Shown here in pieces: positions 17,657 to 27,300 of a DNA stretch of 48,497 nucleotides; the stretch's first letter is position 1, and each line of letters starts with the position of its first letter. Under the pieces are notes generated by a model that saw only the letters and a list, made by a program, of their open reading frames with translations, searched no databases and was not told the origin of the DNA. Source of the DNA: Bacteroidaceae bacterium. Lineage in GTDB: Bacteria; Bacteroidota; Bacteroidia; Bacteroidales; Bacteroidaceae. The DNA is taken from the NCBI GenBank assembly GCA_017628775.1, contig JAGBYN010000117.1, forward strand, positions 1 through 48,497, given 5' to 3'. The position numbers and the translations under genes are program-made.

Positions 17657-19852
17657 TTACTTGGATTTTGGTTGCATTTTCAAGGTCAGTACCACACTAT
17701 CAATCTTTTCGATGGGCGTGCCGGGTTTGGGTACTTGCTTCACCACGCTGCCCACGCCATGCACTTTAACTTTCAGCCCTGCGCTTTCCAATCGATACAC
17801 GGCATCTCGCAAGCCATAGCCCACAACATTGGGCAATGAGTCGGTGGGCGTGATGTACTGCTTGAGCAGGAATTCAGAATGATGCTGAACCACATCGCCC
17901 CAAACAGCCTTATCGTTGGTTTCATCAAACTCCGCTTGATGTTTCAGGCCGACTTGATGCAACACGCGACGTGTTGCGGCAAGGTTTCCTGGCTTCACCT
18001 CTGGCAAAAAGGCATTGACCGTGTCGCGCACAATTGAGAAATCTGATTGCACCCTTTTGGCCATAATACTTTCTGCCACACGTTTGAATACTGGACCACA
18101 CATCGTACCACCCGATGCTGAACCCGTTTTACGCATACACACGATGCAAGCATATTGAGGATTCTGAGAGGGGAAATAGCCCACGAAGGAGATCAACAGT
18201 TCTCTACTCTTGCCGGCACGGGTCCATATTTGCGCTGTACCTGTTTTGCCAGACACGTCAAACATTTTTGAACCTGCCGCGCGCCCCAACCCACTGTGCA
18301 CAACCTCGTACAAACAGTGGCGAATCATTTTCAAAGCCTCATCGCTTGCCATCTTCTCACGCAACACCTCGGGGGGAAATTCCTTGACCACCACACCATC
18401 CTTAAGCAAGGCCTTCACCAAACGTGGGCGGAAGAGTTTTCCATTATTGGCAATACCTGCATACACATTTACAGTGGAGATGGGCGGCACCTGCGTTTCA
18501 TAGCCAATACTCATCCAGGGCAAAGCCGTTTTTGACCAATTCTGAGGGTTTGGTTGGCGAATACGGGGTTTCTTATATTCTCCCAAAGGCAGTTTTAAAT
18601 CCTCAGCAATGCCCAATTTATACAAACCATCAACAAAGCGTTTGGGGTCATCATGATAAAACTCATCAATCAACGCTGCAACACCAATGTTAGAAGAGTA
18701 CTTAATAATCTCAACCGTGTTCAGCACGCCATATCCACCTTTCACCCAATTGTGGTCCTTCATATTGGCACCATACATTCGGCGTACGCCGCCAGTTGCG
18801 TCAACCTTGCGCGCCAGGTCTAATTTGCCATCGTCCATGGCTACCAAGAAAGAAATCGGTTTGAATACCGAACCCGGTTCATAGAGGTTACTGATCGCTA
18901 AAGGCGATTGCTCTGAATAATTCCCTTTAGGATCTCGTGACAAGCTCGACATGGCTTTGATATCGCCCGTTTTGACTTCCATCACGATGCAAACACCCTC
19001 AAGCGCATCAAGCGAGTCGATCTTAGCCCGCAAGGCGTTTTCACAAATATCCTGAATCTCAACGTCGATGGTGGTCATCACATCATACCCATCAACAGCA
19101 GGTTTATCAACCACCTTCACCAGGTGGTCCTGCATTTTCAAGGCGTGATAAACGCCATCCTCACCTCGGAGCAGTGAATCGCACGACTTTTCAAGCCCGT
19201 AATGGGGCACTTCATCAAACTTACCCACGGTGCGTCGCGCCAAATTGCCATAGGGATTTTTGCGCATGGGAATGGTATCAACAAAGAAACCACTAACACC
19301 AATTTTCTCTTTCAAAAAGGGTAATTCTTTCACTTCGCGATATTGCACATAGGTGATGCGCTGATTGCGTCGGTTGCGCACTTTTGCGGCGTACTGTGGC
19401 TTAAGCACATCCTTGGTGTATAAACGCCATGAATGCGAACGCCTTGCCTGCCCCTTGAGCAAATGTGCTTTAAACTTCACGGAATCAATATCGGGGAAAA
19501 TACGCGCCATGCCCCGGCATATCGTATCCAGGTTGAGCGCAAACAGCGAGTCGCGTTTGCGTAAATCCTTAGCAGCGCGCGCACTATCCTTCTCCCATGT
19601 GCCAAAGTCCAGATACATCAAAAATTCGGGGATTGATGCCGCAAGCACTTCACCATTCGAGGCCAAAATATTTCCGCGTTGGGGTTCTAATATAAGATTG
19701 GTGCGTTCACGTTTCTTAGCCACCTCCATCCACCAATCATACTTTACAGTCATCGTGTAGAGAGCCTTACCTAAAACAGCAATGCCAAGTAGCACAAAGA
19801 GCCACTTGACAATGAGTATTCTCCCCCTGACTTTATTCTTCGGAAATTCCAT
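17657..19852 (-). CDS. ftsI: Division-specific penicillin-binding protein FtsI (PBP3-like) with PASTA domain
   Basis: A class B PBP of 731 residues that cross-links septal peptidoglycan. One N-terminal membrane anchor (about 13-35), a PBP dimerisation domain containing [17 protein letters not shown], then the transpeptidase with SVFK (nucleophile Ser, about residue 330), SSN (about 387) and KTG (about 535). The last ~65 residues ([20 protein letters not shown]) form one PASTA domain, common in Bacteroidetes FtsI. Its ATG lies 20 nt inside the ftsL gene, so the two are translationally coupled. Confidence 0.95.
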   Translation of the reverse strand: MEFPKNKVRGRILIVKWLFVLLGIAVLGKALYTMTVKYDWWMEVAKKRERTNLILEPQRGNILASNGEVLAASIPEFLMYLDFGTWEKDSARAAKDLRKRDSLFALNLDTICRGMARIFPDIDSVKFKAHLLKGQARRSHSWRLYTKDVLKPQYAAKVRNRRNQRITYVQYREVKELPFLKEKIGVSGFFVDTIPMRKNPYGNLARRTVGKFDEVPHYGLEKSCDSLLRGEDGVYHALKMQDHLVKVVDKPAVDGYDVMTTIDVEIQDICENALRAKIDSLDALEGVCIVMEVKTGDIKAMSSLSRDPKGNYSEQSPLAISNLYEPGSVFKPISFLVAMDDGKLDLARKVDATGGVRRMYGANMKDHNWVKGGYGVLNTVEIIKYSSNIGVAALIDEFYHDDPKRFVDGLYKLGIAEDLKLPLGEYKKPRIRQPNPQNWSKTALPWMSIGYETQVPPISTVNVYAGIANNGKLFRPRLVKALLKDGVVVKEFPPEVLREKMASDEALKMIRHCLYEVVHSGLGRAAGSKMFDVSGKTGTAQIWTRAGKSRELLISFVGYFPSQNPQYACIVCMRKTGSASGGTMCGPVFKRVAESIMAKRVQSDFSIVRDTVNAFLPEVKPGNLAATRRVLHQVGLKHQAEFDETNDKAVWGDVVQHHSEFLLKQYITPTDSLPNVVGYGLRDAVYRLESAGLKVKVHGVGSVVKQVPKPGTPIEKIDSVVLTLKMQPKSK

Positions 19853-20267
19853 CTCTTACAAGTTTAAAATTAGGTGTTACACTGGGTCGCAGCGTGGAGT
19901 CTTTTAAATGTGCTTCAATGATGCTGGCACGCGAATGCTTGCGCAACTCACTGTTGGTGGTCAGCAATTTGAAGCGAATATCTATCAATTCTTCATTAAG
20001 ACGCTTGGTTTCAATTTGCTCTTGCTGAAACGCATAGCGATTACCTGTGTAAACAAGCGCCAATATGGTTACAAACACGATGTACAACCAATTGCGCTTA
20101 AGCCAAGCGCCTGCAATCAGATCGCTCGCTGTGAGTGTAGCCATCGACGTATCGTCTTGACTGACGATGTCGTTCATCAAGCTATCTATTTTTTTACGCA
20201 CGTTTTTGATACTTCGATCTTTCTTCTTGTCAATCGTGCGCTTATCTTGTTCGCTGTTTGTGTGCAT
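19833..20267 (-). CDS. ftsL: FtsL-like division protein
   Basis: A 144-residue bitopic protein: a charged N-terminal part rich in Lys and Arg, one transmembrane segment (WLYIVFVTILALVYTGNRYA) and a periplasmic coiled-coil stretch (QQEQIETKRLNEELIDIRFK), the layout of Bacteroidetes FtsL. Position between rsmH and ftsI supports this. I chose the ATG at 20267 (MHTNSEQDKR); the frame stays open to 20351, but the extra 28 residues do not look like a conserved start. FtsL sequences diverge strongly, so the name rests largely on layout and neighbours. Confidence 0.82.
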   Translation of the reverse strand: MHTNSEQDKRTIDKKKDRSIKNVRKKIDSLMNDIVSQDDTSMATLTASDLIAGAWLKRNWLYIVFVTILALVYTGNRYAFQQEQIETKRLNEELIDIRFKLLTTNSELRKHSRASIIEAHLKDSTLRPSVTPNFKLVRDGISEE

Positions 20268-20422
20268 ACTTTTCCTTAGATCTATTCTCGAATATTTAGA
20301 TTTAGCGACTAAAGGTGGGGGCATTTTATTATTCGCACAGAGTCCACCCATAAGGGGAGCTTATACTTGCAAAGTTTCCCTGCGGCAGTCCCCACCCGCT
20401 CAAACAACGTGCTGGGATTTGC

Positions 20423-21343
20423 CTATAATTTCTCTGCTATTCTCAACTTCGCACTGCGGCTACGCGGATTGCGTTGTTGTTCTTCCTGATCAGGCACAAT
20501 CACCTTACCCAAAGGTTTCATGGGGGCTTTGCGGTTGCCAAAGAAGTCCTGCTCCACATTTCCCTCAAAGTTTCCCGCACGCATAAAGTTCTTCACCAAG
20601 CGATCCTCTAAAGAGTGGTAAGTGAGCACCACCAAGCGACCACCCACTTTTAGATTTCTCAAGGCGGCTTCAAGCATTTCGCGCAGGGCGTCCATTTCGT
20701 GATTCACCTCAATGCGCAGGGCTTGAAACACCTTTGCCAGGTCTTTCTTTTCACGATCGCGTGGCATCAGTGGCTTAACCACATCAAGCAGATCCTGAAT
20801 TTGGGTTAACGACTGCTGCGTGCGTGCCTTCACAATAGCGGCGGCTAACTTCCGGGCATTTTTCAATTCACCATATAAGTAAAAGACGTCTGCCAGCTGT
20901 GCCTCAGTGTACTTATTCACCACATCGGCTGCAGTCATACCGCCACGGCCGTTCATGCGCATATCCAGGGGAGCCTCAAAGCGAAAAGAGAAACCACGTT
21001 CTTCGGCATCGAAATGATGACTTGACACGCCAAGGTCGGCCAACAACGCATCAACACCCTCCACCTCATGATAGCGCATCCAATTGTTTAAATACCTGAA
21101 ATTGCTGCGCACGAAGGTAAAGCGTTCATCAGCACCAGGGATGTTTTGCTCAGCATCAGCATCCTGGTCAAAACTATACAAATGCCCCTCACAACTGAGG
21201 TGCTTGAGAATTTCACGGCTATGCCCCCCTCCGCCAAATGTCACATCTACGTATGTGCCATCTGGCTTTAAATCCATGCCCTCCATGCATGCTTCAAGCA
21301 ATACGGGCACATGGTAAGTATCTATTTTTTTAATTGTATTCAT
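20423..21343 (-). CDS. rsmH: 16S rRNA (cytosine(1402)-N4)-methyltransferase RsmH (MraW)
   Basis: A SAM-dependent methyltransferase that modifies N4 of C1402 in 16S rRNA. YHVPVLLEACMEGM, the SAM-binding YVDVTFGGGGHSREIL, LLADLGVSSHHFD, RGFSFRFEAPLDMRM and LTYHSLEDRLVKNF are all diagnostic. I prefer the ATG at 21343 (MNTIKKIDTYHVP), which agrees with the family; the frame is open to 21373. First gene of the dcw cluster here; no mraZ precedes it, the next gene being divergent. RsmI (30135-30869), which methylates the 2'-O of the same nucleotide, is also in the window. Confidence 0.96.
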   Translation of the reverse strand: MNTIKKIDTYHVPVLLEACMEGMDLKPDGTYVDVTFGGGGHSREILKHLSCEGHLYSFDQDADAEQNIPGADERFTFVRSNFRYLNNWMRYHEVEGVDALLADLGVSSHHFDAEERGFSFRFEAPLDMRMNGRGGMTAADVVNKYTEAQLADVFYLYGELKNARKLAAAIVKARTQQSLTQIQDLLDVVKPLMPRDREKKDLAKVFQALRIEVNHEMDALREMLEAALRNLKVGGRLVVLTYHSLEDRLVKNFMRAGNFEGNVEQDFFGNRKAPMKPLGKVIVPDQEEQQRNPRSRSAKLRIAEKL

Positions 21344-21444
21344 AATGGACTTCAAAGTTACTGAATTCCTCATAATTTCATGCCTAACGAATAAATATTT
21401 TTAAACAAAAAATTAAAAATAAAAACAATTTAAAATCAAGCCCG

Positions 21445-21473
21445 TTGTTTTTGATTTAGAGTTTTTACCTTTG
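21445..21473 (+). promoter_or_regulatory. Predicted promoter of the MATE gene
   Basis: TTG (21445-21447) and TACCTTTG (21466-21473) are separated by 18 bp and resemble the Bacteroidetes promoter consensus. The ATG follows at 21498. Confidence 0.55.
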
Positions 21474-21497
21474 CGCTGAAAATAAGCATTTTTACCT

Positions 21498-22859
21498 ATG
21501 TCAACAAAGAACTTCAATGAGTTGGGCGAAAAACCTGTTGGGCGATTGCTCATGCAATATGCAATACCAGCAATCATTGCCATGACAGCCTCGTCGCTCT
21601 ACCACATCATAGACGGCATCTTCATTGGTCAGGGCGTCGGACCAGCTGCTATTATGGGACTGGCCTTGACCGGACCGCTCATGTCGCTCACCGCAGCCTT
21701 CGGTGCCATGGTGGGCGTTGGCGGCTCTACCTTAATGTCGGTTAAATTAGGGCAAAAGGACTACGACGTGGCGAAAGACATCCTTGCCAACGTCGTTATC
21801 ATGAACATAGCGATGGGGATTGCACTCGGGGGCATTCTGTTGTATTTCCTCGACGATATTCTGTACTTCTTCGGAGCGAGCGACATCACCATCGCTCCTG
21901 CGCGCGACTTCATGATCATCATCCTTATCGGCAACGTCGTCACCCACTTGTACTTAGGGCTCAATGCGTTGCTGCGCTCCACAAACCGCCCCAAGCATGC
22001 CATGTATGCCACCTTCGGCACGGTGCTGCTGAACTGCATCTTTGCCCCGCTTTTTATTTTCGTACTTAAATTAGGCATCCGCGGCGCAGCCTTGTCAACC
22101 ATTTTGGCACAATGCATCATGCTGGCATGGGAACTTCGATTGTTTATTTCGCCCAGCGAACCCATCCGTTTAACCTGGGACCGCATGCACGTAAAACCCG
22201 CCATCCTGAAAGAATCGCTGGTGATTGGCGCACCAAACTTTTTGATCAACCTCTGCGCTTGCCTGGTGGCCATCTTCGTGACGCGCTCCATGACGCAATA
22301 TGGCGGCGACATTGCCGTGGGAGCCTTTGGCGTGGTTAACCGCCTGGCCATCTTCATCGTGATGATCGTTATTGGATTAAATCATGGCATGCAACCCATT
22401 GCGGGTTTCAACTATGGCGCCAAGCACTACAACCGCATATTGGAGGTTTTAAAACTCTCGGTTTGGGTGGCAACGATAATTACTACCATCGGGTTTATTG
22501 TTGGCACATTCTTTGCCGAACCTTGCGTGGTGCTCTTCGCAAAGGATTCACCCGAACTCATTGCGGCTGCAGCCCACGGATTGAGCATCTATGTCATGTT
22601 CTTCCCGTTTATTGGTATGCAGATCGTTTCAACGGCATTTTTCCAAAGCATTGGTCACGCCGGAAAGAGTATCTTCCTTTCGCTCACGCGCCAACTCATT
22701 TTCCTGATTCCCGCCATCTTGATCATCCCTCAGTTTATGGAAAACAAAGTTGATGGCGTGTGGTATGCTATGCCATTGTCGGACGCTTGCGCCACGCTTC
22801 TGTCCTGCATATTGCTTTACAAGCAAGTACGCATCCTGCAAAAGCAAAGCAACTTATAA
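21498..22859 (+). CDS. MATE family efflux transporter
   Basis: A 453-residue protein with about 12 transmembrane segments in two related halves, typical of multidrug and toxic compound extrusion transporters that export substrates against Na+ or H+. The N-terminal PVGRLLMQYAIPAIIAMTAS, then SLYHIIDGIFIGQGVGPAAI, and the second-half GLNHGMQPIAGFNYGAKHYN are classic family signatures. Divergent from rsmH, with its own promoter. The substrate cannot be inferred. Confidence 0.93.
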   Translation: MSTKNFNELGEKPVGRLLMQYAIPAIIAMTASSLYHIIDGIFIGQGVGPAAIMGLALTGPLMSLTAAFGAMVGVGGSTLMSVKLGQKDYDVAKDILANVVIMNIAMGIALGGILLYFLDDILYFFGASDITIAPARDFMIIILIGNVVTHLYLGLNALLRSTNRPKHAMYATFGTVLLNCIFAPLFIFVLKLGIRGAALSTILAQCIMLAWELRLFISPSEPIRLTWDRMHVKPAILKESLVIGAPNFLINLCACLVAIFVTRSMTQYGGDIAVGAFGVVNRLAIFIVMIVIGLNHGMQPIAGFNYGAKHYNRILEVLKLSVWVATIITTIGFIVGTFFAEPCVVLFAKDSPELIAAAAHGLSIYVMFFPFIGMQIVSTAFFQSIGHAGKSIFLSLTRQLIFLIPAILIIPQFMENKVDGVWYAMPLSDACATLLSCILLYKQVRILQKQSNL

Positions 22860-22885
22860 ATGCAAAACACTCACCTCCTCACAAC

Positions 22886-22941
22886 GAACCGAAGGTTCCT
22901 CCGAACGGACCTTTAGGTCCCTCTAAACGAGGCGAAGCCTC
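22886..22941. repeat. Three consecutive small hairpins
   Basis: GAACC-GAA-GGTTC (22886-22898), GGACCT-TT-AGGTCC (22907-22920) and GAGGC-GAA-GCCTC (22929-22941) follow each other behind the MATE stop at 22859. None has a T-run, so they do not look like ordinary terminators. Confidence 0.55.
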
Positions 22942-22949
22942 CTCATAAC

Positions 22950-22996
22950 TCATAACTCTAAACTCTCATCTCTAAACTCTAAACTCTCACCCCTCA
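22950..22996. repeat. Pyrimidine-rich CTCTAAACTCTC element
   Basis: Repeated ACTCTAAACTCTCATCTCT units directly before the cytidylate-kinase-like gene. The same units occur at 9881-9920 and 31140-31183, always in intergenic sequence or at its edge. Confidence 0.55.
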
Positions 22997-23010
22997 ACCC
23001 TCCCAACCTC

Positions 23011-23697
23011 ATGCATAACTTCTTCAACAACGACGGACTCCCCATCAACGATATTGACTTCAGCAAAACCACTGAAGCCCCGCTCATCATCACCATTGGC
23101 CGACAATTAGCCAGTGGCGGACGCGAAATTGGCAAGATCATTGCCAAGGCACTCAACATGCCGTATTACGACAAGGAAATCCTGGATTGCGCAGCACGCG
23201 ACAGCGGTTTTGCGCCCGAGTTCTTTGAGCGCACTGACGAACGTAAGGGCTTTTTTCAAACGCTCTTCAGCAACAACGAACCACTCTTGGGGCATGCCAC
23301 GGCCTTCTACCAAAATCAAATGTCGGACGACCACCTCTTCCGCCTCCAAGCCGACGCCATCCGACGCATTGCCGCCAAGCACGTCGGCGGAGTATTTATC
23401 GGGCGCTGTGCTGACTACGTTTTGCGCGACTATCCCAATTGCCTCAACATCTTCATTTCTGCCGAGCTCGGTGCGCGCGTGGAAACGCTCATGAAGCGTG
23501 AGCATATCGAACGCGAAGCAGCACAGAAACTCTTGAGCAAGGGCGACAGCCGAAGAGCGGACTACTACAATTATTACGCCTCGGGCAAGTGGGGCATGGC
23601 CCACAATTACGACTTGTGTATCAACGCCTCCTACTTGGGCATTGGGGGCACTGCCCAATTCATATTGGATTTCATTGAGAAAAACAAACGCCTCTAA
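23011..23697 (+). CDS. Cytidylate kinase-like protein
   Basis: A 228-residue P-loop protein of the cytidylate-kinase-like family (not canonical Cmk). The N-terminal TIGRQLASGGREIGKIIAKA contains a modified nucleotide-binding loop, followed by LNMPYYDKEIL and later GGVFIGRCADYVLRDYPNCL and the lid-like RRADYYNYYASGKWG. These features are common in Bacteroidetes and Firmicutes proteins of this name. Its substrate is not established. It is followed closely by the phosphodiesterase gene on the same strand. Confidence 0.85.
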   Translation: MHNFFNNDGLPINDIDFSKTTEAPLIITIGRQLASGGREIGKIIAKALNMPYYDKEILDCAARDSGFAPEFFERTDERKGFFQTLFSNNEPLLGHATAFYQNQMSDDHLFRLQADAIRRIAAKHVGGVFIGRCADYVLRDYPNCLNIFISAELGARVETLMKREHIEREAAQKLLSKGDSRRADYYNYYASGKWGMAHNYDLCINASYLGIGGTAQFILDFIEKNKRL

Positions 23698-23724
23698 AAC
23701 CGTTCACTGAGTTTGACTTTTTCC

Positions 23725-24213
23725 ATGAAAAGAATCCTTTTACTTTCCGACACCCATAGCTTTTGGGATGATCGTTATGCCAAATACGCCGAGGAATGCA
23801 ATGAGATATGGCATGCTGGCGACATCGGGTCGATAGAGCTCGTCAATCAATTGGAAGCGCTTAAGCCCCTGCGTGCAGTGCGCGGAAACATTGATGGCGG
23901 CGAGGTTCGCCTGAGGTTTCCCGAAACATTGAGGTTTAAATGCGAGGAGGCCAACATCGTCATGAAGCACATCGGAGGTTACCCCGGGCGCTACGACCGC
24001 TCGATCATCAAGCAACTCTACACCAACCCGCCACACCTCTTCATATCGGGCCATTCCCACATCTTAAAGGTCCAGTTTGACCCGACCTTGAATCTACTGC
24101 ACATCAATCCAGGCGCCGCAGGCCAACAAGGTTGGCACAAGGTGCGCACCTTAATTCGATTCACCGTCGATGGAAGTTCTTTTCGCGACCTTGAGGTGAT
24201 TGAATTAGGATAA
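23725..24213 (+). CDS. YfcE/MJ0936-type metallophosphodiesterase
   Basis: A 162-residue calcineurin-like phosphoesterase. The dimetal site is visible in LLLSDTHSF, EIWHAGDIGS, AVRGNIDGG, IVMKHIGGYPGRY and ISGHSHILK, then NPGAAG. Such proteins hydrolyse phosphodiesters in vitro; the cellular substrate is unclear. The ATG at 23725 (MKRILLLSDTHS) matches the family; a TTG a few codons upstream is a less likely start. 27 bp behind the kinase-like gene and probably cotranscribed. Confidence 0.9.
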   Translation: MKRILLLSDTHSFWDDRYAKYAEECNEIWHAGDIGSIELVNQLEALKPLRAVRGNIDGGEVRLRFPETLRFKCEEANIVMKHIGGYPGRYDRSIIKQLYTNPPHLFISGHSHILKVQFDPTLNLLHINPGAAGQQGWHKVRTLIRFTVDGSSFRDLEVIELG

Positions 24214-24263
24214 AAACGAACGAAGACGCAGACCGCCATTACGCGTTGCGTCTTCGTTCGTTT
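24214..24263. terminator. Bidirectional terminator between convergent genes
   Basis: A perfect 17-bp stem (24214-24230 with 24247-24263) with a 16-nt loop, A-rich on the left and T-rich on the right. It separates the phosphodiesterase gene from the converging CotH gene. Confidence 0.8.
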
Positions 24264-24341
24264 ATTTGGGGCTATTTTAGGGATGGTTGGCGAAGCCACG
24301 CCACCAACGGTCTAACAATGCGGGTTGTTATTATCGAAACC

Positions 24342-27300
24342 TTATCGCAACAGCTTTTGCGTACGCACATTTCCATGCTCATCAACCTCCCTTTGAATGT
24401 AAACGCCCTGTTCGGGTGGGGATTGCAGTTTCTGACCATTAAGATTGTAGTACTCCGTGTATCGTGGTTTTGAGAATGTTGTTAGTGGATTACTGATTCC
24501 TGTTGCTACTGCTGACAGCATAAAGGGGGCGTCAAGGGTTCCCGTTACGTGTAAATCTGAGAACACCAACGTCTCGGAAATTTGAATTTCCTCGCCCATA
24601 TTATTAAGCAATATAAAGCGAATCAATTCACCGCCCTGCCCGTTAACATTCAAGAAATACTTACCATCCTGAACTTCAGCCACGCCACGACATTCATCGC
24701 CTGAATAGGCCAACAATAGGGCATTAGACGAATTAGGAGGCAAGGTCTGACTGCTTAACGCCGCCACAACGCAAGCCACATTGGGGTGCGCATGAAGATC
24801 TACCGCTACAGTTTGTCCCAACGACGAGAATGACAACTGAGGGGGCGTATACCTGAGCGACCTACGGGTAAGCACGGCTGGCGTCACATCATTCCAGGTA
24901 AAGGCGGTTTGCTTCATGGCGTAAAAGCCATAGGCTCGACCTGGCGTAAGGGTGGTTAATGTACCCGTCCACCCTTGAGGGCCATAAATGCTAAAGCCTT
25001 CCTTACCCACAACCACATCACCCTCGGAAGCCTCATAATGTGCCAAAGCCACGTCTAAGGTCGTAGCGCGCATTAATGGGAATCCCTTCCAGTTCCAACC
25101 TGCTTGCAGAGCGACCGTGGTTTGAGGATCAAAAGGAGTGCCTCTCAGCACAACGTCGGCGGCTTGTTTCATTTGTAATTTATAACCTTCGGCTGGTTGC
25201 AAGGCTTCTGGCTGTCCAGTCCATCCTTTGGATGAATCATTAATGGCTGTAGCCGTCTGGCTTCGCAAAGCATGCGCATGCGGGGTCATACGGCTCCGAT
25301 GCACATCGTCCTGAAGGGTATGGGAAATCCAATTCCAGCCTTTTTGCAACGCTAAGGTTTGCGTGCATAGCGCACTGTCGGGGATGGTTGGATTTTCTTC
25401 AAAGTAATAAGTGCTCATCAGATTAGGACACGCAATGGAAGCCTGATCAAACAGAGTTTCAAGGGCGCCTCCATCGGGATATCGGCCATAGGTTTGCCAA
25501 CGATCCTGTTCCAGATACGTGATTTCATCCGCCCAGGTTCCATCTGCAGCCTGCAGAATCAGGTAAGCGCCATTGGCATTATCCAGAGTAAAGGGAGCAT
25601 GTAATTGACGAGCGGGCTTCATGGCATCGCACCACACCAAACGAAAGCCATGTGCAGGGATAATCGTAGACATACCTTCATCACCCGTGATTCTATACTT
25701 CTGCGGATTACGGCGATCGTTACTCAGATACATACCTTCGAGGTCAATGTCGTGATCGGTTGCATTATACAGTTCGACCCAATCACGTTTCTTGAAGTAT
25801 TCATTGATATACACTTCATTGGCAGCACTCACTTCATTGATGCGAACGGGCGTTGCGCCCTTCTGCAAGAGGACTGTTGGATCGGTATCCTGGCGAAAGA
25901 CAGCCTCAACCTCGCACGTTCCTTCCTGCACATATTCATCCAAACGGATGGTTTCAGAGGCGCTTAGCAGAACCCTTGATGCAGTTGCGTCCATCGTGGA
26001 TTGCGTCAGTTGGACATCAAAGAAGATGTCCGAACTTGTGCCCGAGGAATTGTGCACCTCTGCGGCAATGACGTTTTGTCCTTGACGCAAGACGGAGACA
26101 GGGATTTCCAGTTCGCTCATAAAGGCTGTATTACCAGAATAGCTCTGAGCATAAGTTTTGTACGTAGCGCCACGCACACAGTTGTACGCACCCACCTCTA
26201 CGCCATTGACATGAAACACCACACCATCATCAACATAAAAAGTAAGCTTATAAACGGCATCGGAAACGGGTGGCTCCGCCAGGTTAAAGACATGACGGAA
26301 ATAATACGTAGGGCGCTTATTACTGGAATTGGCGCCGTAGTCCAACGTTGTATGGTAATCAGCCGCATCGGCAGAAGTGCCCACTGTGCCATAACCAAAC
26401 GGGGCGGCAGCGTAACGCCATGATGTGGCATCATATTGTGGCGTTTGCCACCCTGAACCATCCAGCGAACCTTGGTCATAATAAGACCAATGGCTCTGGA
26501 ATGGGATTAAAGATGTTGTGGTGCTCGTGGCATGGTTCTTCAAATACCAACCTTCAAAGGTATAACCTAAGGGGGCTTGTGCAGTGATCACTGCCGGAGC
26601 AAAAAGCGCACCATCAAACTGTCGGGTAGGCACTTCCTGACCACCAATCAAAAGGCGCGCCTCTTGATGATTGGCTTGCATCTTCACATTCAAGGCCTTA
26701 GGCAGTTTAAAGAAACTTTGCACACTTTGAATGCGACTGTTGCGCTTATCAGCATTGGCTATATTGTTGTATAATTGCTGTGCTTTTGATTGCGGCGAGG
26801 TGCCCTCCAACTGCAGGGCTGGGGTGATATAATTGGTCATCGCATCAATGATCGCCTTGCAACGCTCTGGATTCAAAACGCTACCTGCCACAATGCAATA
26901 GGCATCAATAAACTGCTGCTTAAAGGGTTCATACTTCAGCATATTAAAGAAAATCTCTGCTAAATAATTCACCCCACCATTATCGGCATAGCGGCCATCA
27001 GACTTCGACAGCAAATCGTAAACGGCTTGAAGCATATTGGTCGTACCAAAGGCTGAGTCAAGGTCGAAAATAACCATGTGGTACTTACCCTGAGGCGCAC
27101 GACTGGCAAAGCCTTTGATGTTGTTATTATTGGTCAGCCAGTCGCCACCGCCCATATAGATTTCTGCAGCCATATAATTACAAAAATCATCCACATCCAC
27201 CACCTCGCAAACGGCATTCCATTTGCTTTCATTGGTGGGGTCCTGAGCCAAGGCTTTCGTTCGCGCCAACCATTCCATAAAGGAAGCTTTTTCGCCTTCC

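Noticed and set aside
12056..19760. Many plus-strand open frames over the dcw genes
   Set aside because: They lie opposite genes with clear family motifs and have no recognisable domains, so they are shadows.
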